A DNA stretch of 64,000 nt from the NCBI GenBank assembly GCA_031286615.1, contig JAITUA010000015.1, forward strand, positions 615,132 through 679,131. Direction: 5' to 3'. The DNA comes from Chryseobacterium sp. GTDB taxonomy: Bacteria; Bacteroidota; Bacteroidia; Flavobacteriales; Weeksellaceae. Position numbers and translations under genes: made by a program. The notes under the pieces are model-generated. The model was given only the letters and a program-made list of their open reading frames with translations. It was not told the DNA's origin and did not search any database. Positions 58,192-64,000 of the stretch are shown here, piece after piece; the stretch's first letter is position 1, and every line of letters begins with the position of its first letter.

Positions 58192-58794
58192 CTAATGTTG
58201 AAATTGAATATTGCAATAAAGATAGATAAAAGATACCATAAAAGCTATTCCAGCTCCCATAAATACTTCTTTTACGGTGTGTCTTTTTAAAATAACACGG
58301 GTAATCCCCACCAAAGCAGCAATTCCCAGCCATAGAAGGCCCATTTTCCAGTCAAGGCTAAAAAATAACGCCGCTACAAATATATTGAATGCAGTATGCA
58401 TCGAGCTTTTGATGAAAAGATTGCTGATCTGTAAAGCAAAAAGAAGAATTAAAATAAACAGCATGACAAGATCTACCGAGCCGTTTCTGATGTAATGGAA
58501 AAGAAGATAAGCAATCACACATGCTGCAATAAATATATACAGTGTTTTCCTTTGAACCCGGTTGGAGACATCCATATTGGTATATCTTCCTGTTTTCACA
58601 TTCCATACCAGCCAAATGACAACAGGGATAATAATCATTGCCAATATGGGAATGAAGTACATCATAGAATCTTTAAGCGTGTATTCCCTGATGCTCATAT
58701 ATATGAAGAAAATGATCAGTGAGACCAGAGGATTGAAAAAATCAGAGATGACTTTTGAAATTTTGTGTAGTAATGAAGATTGCTTTTCTTCCAT
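58192..58794 (-). CDS. PAP2-superfamily membrane phosphatase
   Basis: 200 residues with about six transmembrane helices. The phosphatase motifs are SSMHTAFN (C2, with the catalytic His) and RVILKRHTVKEVFMG (C3, R-x5-H-x3-E/D pattern). The first motif (K-x6-RP) is weak around NRVQRKTLY. PAP2 proteins dephosphorylate lipid phosphates such as undecaprenyl pyrophosphate or phosphatidate at the periplasmic side. It is the first gene of an operon, with the BlaI-type regulator 8 bases downstream. Confidence 0.78.
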   Translation of the reverse strand: MEEKQSSLLHKISKVISDFFNPLVSLIIFFIYMSIREYTLKDSMMYFIPILAMIIIPVVIWLVWNVKTGRYTNMDVSNRVQRKTLYIFIAACVIAYLLFHYIRNGSVDLVMLFILILLFALQISNLFIKSSMHTAFNIFVAALFFSLDWKMGLLWLGIAALVGITRVILKRHTVKEVFMGAGIAFMVSFIYLYCNIQFQH

Positions 58795-58972
58795 AATAAA
58801 GTTTAAAAACCAAATATACCATTATAACCTCAAAAAACAAACGAAAAGCAGAGGGAGGAAAGGAGTTAAATTATATGAAAATAATTCAATATCAGTTCTT
58901 TGTGATGAAGTAAAATTATTTTTCAGTTATTTTAAATTAATATTAAATTTTGCCGAAAATGTATACCTTTAA
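58795..58972. other. Intergenic stretch left of the pseudogene
   Basis: AT-rich, no gene seen; TACCTTTA near 58963 could be an old promoter for the pseudogene. Confidence 0.4.
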
Positions 58973-59182
58973 TTGATCAGGGAAAAAACAGAATTTGTTT
59001 ATCTGCTTGAGTGGAAAGATGAAGCTGCTATGAAAACAGCGTGTGAAGGATTTATGGCAGATAAAGAATGGAAGGAGATTAAAGCCAGAACAGCAAAATA
59101 ATATGGTAATTTCGTTAATGAAATTGAGGACAGAACCCTGAAACTTACAGATTTTTCTCCGGAAAAGAAGCTCTTGAAATAA
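58973..59182 (+). pseudogene. NIPSNAP-family gene remnant (N-terminus lost, internal stop)
   Basis: Reading from 58973, one frame gives a sequence with REKTEFVYLLEWKDEAAM and GFMADKEWKEIKARTAK, the C-terminal part of NIPSNAP proteins (dimeric ferredoxin-like fold of unknown function). It then hits TAA at 59099-59101, after which the same frame continues as YGNFVNEIEDRTLKLTDFSP and ends at TAA 59180-59182. The continuation matches the family, so the TAA is a single lesion. The N-terminal two-thirds is absent upstream. Only a TTG is available as a start. Confidence 0.75.
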
Positions 59183-59223
59183 CCAAAAGATATATTAACA
59201 ATAATTAAACAGGAAAGAAATAG

Positions 59224-59437
59224 GATTACAAAAAGTACCGAATTCTGATATCTCCGAATAATGTAATATTTCAGGAAAACTATATAAATAGGGTGATTCC
59301 TGATATGTCGAGGTTAGAAAATATAAGATGAAATGTTACTTTATGAACCTTTCGAAGGGTCGAAAATTAAGAATAATCCATTCGGCCTGCAAATAGATTT
59401 TACAGAAAAAACGAAAAGTTATCTATCTATAGAATAA
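59224..59437 (+). pseudogene. Possible second gene remnant with a frameshift
   Basis: One frame from 59224 reads DYKKYRILISPNNVIFQEN and on to a TGA at 59329. A second frame around 59327-59437 reads DEMLLYEPFEGSKIKNN and FGLQIDFTEKTKSY. Together they look like decayed coding sequence, but I do not recognise the family and it may be chance. Confidence 0.25.
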
Positions 59438-59454
59438 AAACGAAGTTTTTTTCA

Positions 59455-59462
59455 TAATTTTG
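59455..59462 (+). promoter_or_regulatory. Promoter -7 box of pdhA
   Basis: TAATTTTG, exact TAnnTTTG, 37 bases before the pdhA ATG. Confidence 0.5.
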
Positions 59463-59499
59463 CTCAACTATTTCATCATAAAAAAGCAAGAGCTAACAC

Positions 59500-60501
59500 A
59501 TGAAAGAATTTTCTAAAGAGGTATACCTGAAGTGGTATGAAGATATGACAATGTGGAGAAGGTTTGAAGACAAATGCCGTTCTCTTTACCTAAAACAAAA
59601 GATCAGAGGATTTTTACATTTGTATAACGGTCAGGAAGCTATCCCTGCAGGATTCACGCACGCGATGGATTTGACAAAGGATAGCATGATTACTGCTTAC
59701 AGATGCCACATCCATCCAATGGCGATGGGAGTAGATCCTAAAAGAATCATGGCTGAACTTTGCGGTAAAGCTACAGGAACATCCGGAGGTATGGGTGGAT
59801 CTATGCACATTTTCAGTAAAGAACACCGTTTTTACGGAGGACACGGTATCGTTGGAGGACAAATTCCTTTGGGAGCAGGTATTGCTTTTGCAGATAAATA
59901 TTTTGACAGAAAAGCAGTAAACATCTGTTTCTTTGGAGACGGAGCTGCAAGACAAGGTTCTTTACATGAGACATTCAACATGGCAATGAACTGGAAACTT
60001 CCTGTAGTATTTGTGGTAGAAAATAACCAATATGCAATGGGAACTTCTGTAAAAAGAACTGCCAACCACGAAGATATCTATAAATTAGGATTAGGATACG
60101 AAATGCCTTGTCTTGCTGTAGATGCAATGGATCCTGTAAAAGTAGCTGAAGCTGCTTATGAGGCTATTGAAAGAGCAAGAAGAGGAGATGGGCCTACTTT
60201 CATTGAAGCAAGAACATACCGTTACAGAGGACACTCTATGTCTGATGCTGAGCCATACAGATCTAAAGAAGAAGTGGCTATTCATAAAAACGATGACCCA
60301 ATCGAGCTTGTAAAACACAGAATTTTAGAAAACGGATGGGCTACGGAAGCAGAATTGGAAACTATGGATAATAAATCAAGAGACTTTGTTGAAGAGTGTA
60401 TTGAATTCATGGAAAACTCTCCATATCCAGAAGCAGAAAAGATCTATGAGTATGTATATGCTCAGGAAAACTATCCATTCCTAGACAAATTAGAAAATTA
60501 A
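59500..60501 (+). CDS. pdhA: Pyruvate dehydrogenase E1 component, alpha subunit
   Basis: 333 residues, standard length. Decarboxylates pyruvate with thiamine diphosphate and feeds the lipoyl E2. Marks are RRFEDKCRSLYLKQKIRGFLHLYNGQEA (phosphate loop region, blocks RRFEDKC and GFLHLYNGQEA), GKATGTSGGMGGSMH, GGHGIVGGQIPLGAG, the TPP motif ICFFGDGAARQGSLHE to VVENNQYAMGT, and RTYRYRGHSMSDAEPYRSKEE with the phosphorylation-loop sequence. The beta subunit is not next to it. The E2 gene follows 86 bases downstream, probably in one operon. Confidence 0.96.
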   Translation: MKEFSKEVYLKWYEDMTMWRRFEDKCRSLYLKQKIRGFLHLYNGQEAIPAGFTHAMDLTKDSMITAYRCHIHPMAMGVDPKRIMAELCGKATGTSGGMGGSMHIFSKEHRFYGGHGIVGGQIPLGAGIAFADKYFDRKAVNICFFGDGAARQGSLHETFNMAMNWKLPVVFVVENNQYAMGTSVKRTANHEDIYKLGLGYEMPCLAVDAMDPVKVAEAAYEAIERARRGDGPTFIEARTYRYRGHSMSDAEPYRSKEEVAIHKNDDPIELVKHRILENGWATEAELETMDNKSRDFVEECIEFMENSPYPEAEKIYEYVYAQENYPFLDKLEN

Positions 60502-60587
60502 TAATTAGATAATTTGAGAATTTGAAAATGAATTAGATTTTTTAATTCTCTCATCATCACATTAACAAATTATCATATTAGAAAATT

Positions 60588-62183
60588 ATGGCAGAAGTAA
60601 TTACGATGCCCCGCCTGTCCGACACTATGACGGAAGGTAAAGTGGCAAAATGGCATAAAAAAGTAGGAGATAAAGTAAAAGAAGGAGATATTTTAGCGGA
60701 AATTGAAACTGACAAAGCCGTTCAGGATTTCGAATCTGAAATAGAAGGTACCCTTTTATACGTTGGCGTAGAAGAAGGAGGTGCTGCTGCTGTAGACTCT
60801 GTTTTGGCTATTATCGGGAATGAAGGAGAAGATATTTCAGGATTGACAGGTGGAGCTGCCGCTCCCGCTGCAGGAACTGAAGAAAAAAAATCAGAAGAAC
60901 AGCCTAAAGCAGAAACTGCTGCACCTGCTGCAACAGAAGTTCCGGCTGGAGTAGAAGTTATTACAATGCCAAGACTTTCTGATACAATGACAGAAGGTAA
61001 AGTAGCTAAATGGCACAAAAATGTAGGAGATACAGTAAAAGAAGGAGATCTTCTTGCTGAGATCGAAACAGATAAAGCAGTACAGGATTTTGAATCTGAA
61101 TTCAATGGAGTATTATTGAAGCAAGGTGTAGAAGAAGGTGGTGCTGCCCCGGTAGATTCAGTATTAGCAATTATTGGCCCTGCAGGAACAGATGTTTCCG
61201 CTGTAGGAGCTCCGAAAGCTGCAGCTGCATCAACTGAAAAACCAGCTGAACAAAAAGCAGAAGCTAAAACAGAAGAAAAAGCGGCTCCTGCTGCAGACTC
61301 TTCATCTTCTGACAGAGTAGCAATCTCTCCACTGGCTAAGAAAATGGCTCAGGATAAAGGAGTTGATATCAACAGTGTTCAGGGATCTGGTGAGAACGGA
61401 AGAATCGTTAAAAAAGATATTGAAAACTATCAGCCGGCTGCGAAACCAGCTGCTTCAGCTCCAGCAGCAAGTGCTGCTCCGGTTGCAGTAAGCTTCGTAC
61501 AGGGTGAAGATACAGAGACACCAAACTCTCAGGTAAGAAATATTATTGCAAAACGTCTTTCTGAAAGTAAATTCTCTGCTCCTCATTACTACCTGATGGT
61601 TGAGATCAACATGGATAAAGCAATTGAAGCAAGAAAAGAAATCAATTCTTTACCTGATACTAAGATCTCTTTCAATGATATGATCATTAAAGCGACTGCA
61701 ATTGCTTTAAGAAAACACCCTCAGGTGAATTCAAGCTGGGCAGGTGATAAGATCATCCACAGAGGAAATATCAATATTGGGGTAGCTGTAGCTATTCCTG
61801 ACGGATTGGTAGTTCCTGTATTGAAAAATACAGATCAGATGACGTATACTCAGATTTCTGCATCCGTAAAAGATATGGCTTCAAGAGCTAAGAGCAAAGG
61901 TCTTAAGGCTAACGAGATGGAAGGATCTACATTCTCTATTTCTAACTTAGGAATGTTCGGAATAGAAACGTTTACAAGTATCATCAACCAGCCAAACTCT
62001 GCTATCCTTTCAGTAGGAGCAATCATCGAGAAGCCTATCGTAAAAGATGGTCAGATCGTAGTTGGAAACACAATGAAACTTTCATTGGCATGTGACCACA
62101 GAGTGGTAGACGGTGCTACAGGTGCTCAATTCCTACAGACATTAAGAACATATTTAGAAAGTCCATTAACATTGTTACTGTAA
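60588..62183 (+). CDS. Pyruvate dehydrogenase E2, dihydrolipoamide acetyltransferase, two lipoyl domains
   Basis: 531 residues. Two tandem lipoyl domains (about 2-78 and 122-198) with lipoylated Lys43 and Lys163 in ETDKAVQDFESE; the two are nearly identical. Ala-Pro-Glu-rich linkers separate them. The peripheral subunit-binding domain is at about 240-280 (ISPLAKKMAQDKGVDINSV, GSGENGRIVKKDI). The catalytic domain runs to the end with SAPHYYLMVEINMDKA, IAIPDGLVVPVLKNTD-type AIPDGLVVPVLKNTD and the active-site DHRVVDGATGAQFLQ. It transfers acetyl groups to CoA and forms the complex core. E3 is not in the window. Confidence 0.95.
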   Translation: MAEVITMPRLSDTMTEGKVAKWHKKVGDKVKEGDILAEIETDKAVQDFESEIEGTLLYVGVEEGGAAAVDSVLAIIGNEGEDISGLTGGAAAPAAGTEEKKSEEQPKAETAAPAATEVPAGVEVITMPRLSDTMTEGKVAKWHKNVGDTVKEGDLLAEIETDKAVQDFESEFNGVLLKQGVEEGGAAPVDSVLAIIGPAGTDVSAVGAPKAAAASTEKPAEQKAEAKTEEKAAPAADSSSSDRVAISPLAKKMAQDKGVDINSVQGSGENGRIVKKDIENYQPAAKPAASAPAASAAPVAVSFVQGEDTETPNSQVRNIIAKRLSESKFSAPHYYLMVEINMDKAIEARKEINSLPDTKISFNDMIIKATAIALRKHPQVNSSWAGDKIIHRGNINIGVAVAIPDGLVVPVLKNTDQMTYTQISASVKDMASRAKSKGLKANEMEGSTFSISNLGMFGIETFTSIINQPNSAILSVGAIIEKPIVKDGQIVVGNTMKLSLACDHRVVDGATGAQFLQTLRTYLESPLTLLL

Positions 62184-62204
62184 TTTTCTGAAATGAAAAT
62201 ATTG

Positions 62205-62232
62205 AAACCTCCCAAACCGGGAGGTTTTTTCG
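62205..62232 (+). terminator. Terminator of the pdhA-E2 operon
   Basis: Nine-bp stem AAACCTCCC/GGGAGGTTT, loop AAACC, followed by TTTCG and further T-rich sequence. Confidence 0.82.
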
Positions 62233-62269
62233 TTTTTGTAAACAGTGATTTCAATAGCCGGATAGCATC

Positions 62270-62290
62270 TATAAGGTTTCAAACCCTATA
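62270..62290. repeat. Short inverted repeat TATAAGGTTT-C-AAACCCTATA
   Basis: Ten-base arms with one mismatch around a single base, in the gap between the E2 gene and the convergent DUF6261 gene. It lacks a T-run, so it looks like a palindromic element rather than a terminator. Confidence 0.45.
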
Positions 62291-62331
62291 AGTGTAAAAA
62301 TCAATGGCGGCCTGTATTCGGAATATTTTTT

Positions 62332-63072
62332 CTATTGTAAGCCTTCTGTAGCAGCTCCTGTATCAGGAATTGGCTGTCTGTTTGCAAGCAGTATATTATA
62401 CTGGTCTGTAAGAGCATTCAGGTGATTAATTACTGTAGAGTAAGGAGACGGAGAGCTTTCAGTCAGTAGATGAAGCGCATCTATCCTGTCCCTTAATGCA
62501 TAATAGGCTGTGTTTATTTCTTCTCTTTTTGTTCTTATGGTTTCAGGGCTGGCATCTCCATATTCCTGTGTACGGGAAAGATATACGTTGTTGAAGTTCG
62601 TGTTGGCTGTTTTCAGTTCATTCATCCAGTCAGAAAGATTGAAGTAGTCTATAGCATCTGTAAGTTCCGGTTTGTTTTCCCAATCGCGGAGAAAATTATT
62701 AATGGTTGCTGTCTCTGCCTGATAGTTGAGGCGTGCAATACCGCTTCCATATAGTGCTATATTATTCAGGAGCAAGCGGGCTTTTTGAGGTTTTGCAATA
62801 TCATAATGATAAGTTTGGGAGAGAAGAAAATAATAAATTCCATTGACGGCATTATCCCTTTTCTCATCCAGAAGCAGTAGCTCCTGAGTTTTGTCGCTGG
62901 CTATGGCTTTCTTATAAAGGACTTCCAGTTCTGTAGTTTTTGAGGTAAAAGCAGAAAGTTTGCTGTCTATATTCAGGGAAGAGGGATTATTCAGGGTAAT
63001 AATTCCTGTAAAATCTTTCATGTATTGCAGGTATTCCGCATTACGAAGTTTGGATAGATCAATAGCATTCAT
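62332..63072 (-). CDS. DUF6261-family protein
   Basis: 246 residues, helical throughout, no signal peptide. Opening LSKLRNAEYLQYMKDFTGI and the later QKARLLLNNIALYGSGIARLNYQAETATI (blocks KARLLLNNIALYG and ARLNYQAETATI), and DALHLLTESSPSPYSTVINHLN are like DUF6261 proteins, a Bacteroidota-restricted family of unknown function. The C-terminal LNALTDQYNILLANRQ fits the same family. It is convergent with the E2 gene. A direct-repeat tract and an XRE regulator gene lie upstream on the same strand. Confidence 0.72.
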   Translation of the reverse strand: MNAIDLSKLRNAEYLQYMKDFTGIITLNNPSSLNIDSKLSAFTSKTTELEVLYKKAIASDKTQELLLLDEKRDNAVNGIYYFLLSQTYHYDIAKPQKARLLLNNIALYGSGIARLNYQAETATINNFLRDWENKPELTDAIDYFNLSDWMNELKTANTNFNNVYLSRTQEYGDASPETIRTKREEINTAYYALRDRIDALHLLTESSPSPYSTVINHLNALTDQYNILLANRQPIPDTGAATEGLQ

Positions 63073-63159
63073 AAATTGTGTTTTATTAAGTTATAAATTA
63101 ATTACATTATAGTAATAGAGAATCAGTAAGATCTGAAAGTATTTGATGAGGGGTCAGGC

Positions 63160-63236
63160 TACTTTCAGGTTTTCCCGAAAAGATGTTTCAGGGGTGAGAA
63201 TACTTTCGGGTGTTCCCGCAAACCAGTTGCAGGATA
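63160..63236. repeat. Imperfect direct repeat, 41-base period
   Basis: TACTTTCAGGTTTTCCCG (63160) recurs as TACTTTCGGGTGTTCCCG (63201), with further matching at TTTCAGG/TTGCAGG near the end of each unit. Non-coding gap between DUF6261 and the XRE gene. Confidence 0.5.
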
Positions 63237-63266
63237 GTAACAGGTTTGTAGGAAAACAGAGGTATA

Positions 63267-63647
63267 TTACTGTTTTTCTGCTTTGTTTTTCCAGTATTCC
63301 ACCTGCTCTTTCAGCTCTCGGATGCGTTCCTCGTACTGTTCTATCAGTTTTTCTGATGTATTATAGTTATTGGTTTGATTTTGAATTATACCACTACTAT
63401 TATCGTTTGTGGATTCATTATGGGTGTTAATTTGTAGAGCTGCTTCTTCAGGTTTCAGAATATCTTCCATACTTACGTCCAGAGAAGTACAGATATTTTG
63501 AATATGATTTACCCATGAGTTAGTTTCCCCGTTTTCTATTCTCTGGTAGGTAGACCTGGAGATATGAAGTTTCTCTGCCAGATCTTCCTGAGAGATCCCT
63601 TTCTCTTCTCTGTGCTTTCTTATTCTTTTCCCAATAGTAGTGTTCAT
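63267..63647 (-). CDS. XRE-family transcription regulator with C-terminal coiled coil
   Basis: 126 residues from ATG 63647 (MNTTIGKRIRKHREEKG); a longer frame from 63710 would cover the promoter and is rejected. Helix-turn-helix at about 5-60: RIRKHREEKGISQEDLAEKLHISRSTYQRIENGE and NHIQNICTSLDVSMEDIL (blocks SQEDLAEKLHISRSTYQRIENGE abbreviated to AEKLHISRSTYQRIENGE). The middle is Asn/Thr/Ser-rich and disordered. The C-terminal SEKLIEQYEERIRELKEQVEYWKNKAEK is a coiled coil for dimerisation (core QYEERIRELKEQVEYW). Target unknown. It diverges from a lipoprotein gene at the right edge. Confidence 0.87.
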   Translation of the reverse strand: MNTTIGKRIRKHREEKGISQEDLAEKLHISRSTYQRIENGETNSWVNHIQNICTSLDVSMEDILKPEEAALQINTHNESTNDNSSGIIQNQTNNYNTSEKLIEQYEERIRELKEQVEYWKNKAEKQ

Positions 63648-63673
63648 AACCCGAAATATTTTTTTGAATAGAA

Positions 63674-63681
63674 CAAATATA
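63674..63681 (-). promoter_or_regulatory. Promoter -7 box of the XRE gene
   Basis: Minus-strand TATATTTG, exact TAnnTTTG, 27 bases before ATG 63647; supports that start. Confidence 0.5.
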
Positions 63682-63797
63682 ATTTTTTTCCCAAAATAAA
63701 TCTGCATCAAAAACAGGGCATTGTGGTATTATTTTTTTTCACACATTTGTAGAGTAATAAAAGTTTTATATATTTAACCTAATAAAAACACATGCTT

Positions 63798-64000
63798 ATG
63801 ATGAAAAAAAACTTGAAGCTATTTGCTTCAGCACTGGGATTCATTTTCCTTTTCTATTCCTGTAGGACAGATGAAATGGTGAATTCCGAACAAAGAACAC
63901 AAAACGAAAAGATAGGTGCTTTCGAAAGATTTGAAAACCTACGTTCACAAGAAATCCTGAACAAGAAAACGCATTATTCTAAAAGCGGAGTCTCTCTACC
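63798..64000 (+). CDS. Lipoprotein of unknown function (C-terminus outside window)
   Basis: Open frame to the right edge, 67 residues seen. MMKKNLKLFASALGFIFLFYSC is a lipoprotein signal with the lipidated Cys at residue 22 from the ATG at 63798. An ATG at 63792 and one at 63801 are in frame as alternatives. The mature start RTDEMVNSEQRTQNEKIGAFERFENL is polar and looks helical or disordered. I do not recognise the family from this part. It diverges from the XRE gene, which may control it. Confidence 0.75.
   Translation, partial: MMKKNLKLFASALGFIFLFYSCRTDEMVNSEQRTQNEKIGAFERFENLRSQEILNKKTHYSKSGVSL

Noticed and set aside
58184-58333. N-terminal extension of the BlaI-type regulator
   Set aside because: It overlaps the PAP2 gene and does not look like BlaI; the winged-helix domain begins at 58183.
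1-64000. CRISPR arrays, tRNA or rRNA genes, insertion sequences, prophage
   Set aside because: I saw no regularly spaced identical repeats, no tRNA-like cloverleaf with TTCGA arm, no transposase, integrase or phage structural motif.

Overview
The window is a chromosomal segment from a flavobacterium of the Weeksellaceae, most likely Chryseobacterium or a close relative. The evidence is low GC content, SusC/SusD pairs, several proteins ending in type IX secretion (T9SS) sorting domains, promoters of the Bacteroidota type (-7 box TAnnTTTG), and proteins that read like Chryseobacterium orthologues (DUF6157, DUF6261, GpmI, acyl-ACP desaturase, FabI). I see no rRNA, tRNA, CRISPR array, insertion sequence or phage gene. 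It looks like ordinary chromosome with one large accessory locus and several smaller accessory modules.

Layout. 1-2381 is a TonB-dependent receptor cut by the left edge. 2.7-6.0 kb holds a secreted alpha/beta hydrolase and glutaryl-CoA dehydrogenase. 6.1-18.9 kb is the main accessory locus: an NrtR-like regulator and an MFS transporter read leftward, and a rightward operon of SusC, SusD, GH30, GH3, GH16 and a second GH30, closed by a strong GC-rich terminator. This is a polysaccharide utilisation locus whose enzymes fit a beta-1,3/beta-1,6-glucan. GH16 would cut the backbone, the GH30 enzymes the beta-1,6 linkages and GH3 the oligosaccharides. SusC/SusD would import the products across the outer membrane and the MFS protein may import the sugar across the inner membrane. 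A perfect 13-base palindrome lies just upstream of susC and is a candidate operator.

19-24 kb holds FabI, a small helical stress-type protein, 3-methyladenine glycosylase, a Rossmann protein, a repeat-rich 580-base gap, a nucleoside phosphorylase and a secreted protein. 24-29.6 kb holds a di-haem cytochrome c peroxidase, a PhoX-type phosphatase with a T9SS tail, a secreted LRR protein and a SUI1/YciH protein. 29.8-38.4 kb is mostly housekeeping: GpmI, acyl-ACP desaturase, a HAD-like protein, Map, a methyltransferase, an SMR exporter, a Crp/Fnr regulator, Era and DoxX. At 38.4 kb there is a 50-codon double-glycine-leader peptide gene. 38.7-47.7 kb holds an S9 peptidase, a HAD phosphatase, a second Crp/Fnr regulator, GNAT, MATE, a sigma-54 activator without a DNA-binding domain, and a YggS-type PLP protein.

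47.7-54.2 kb is mostly envelope and copper biology: a polysaccharide deacetylase lipoprotein, DUF72, a copper P-type ATPase with four small metal-binding domains, an AraC regulator fused to a metal-binding N-terminus, a thioesterase and DUF6157. 54.5-58.8 kb holds an RRM protein, a tandem B-lectin protein and a PAP2/BlaI/DUF4153 operon. 58.8-59.5 kb is a decayed region with a NIPSNAP pseudogene. The right end holds pdhA and the E2 subunit gene, DUF6261, an XRE regulator, and a lipoprotein gene cut by the right edge.

Several genes have a TTG codon inside their own promoter -7 box (TAnnTTTG), which makes open reading frames look too long. I moved those starts to the downstream ATG. All functional calls are by eye from sequence motifs; no database search was run.
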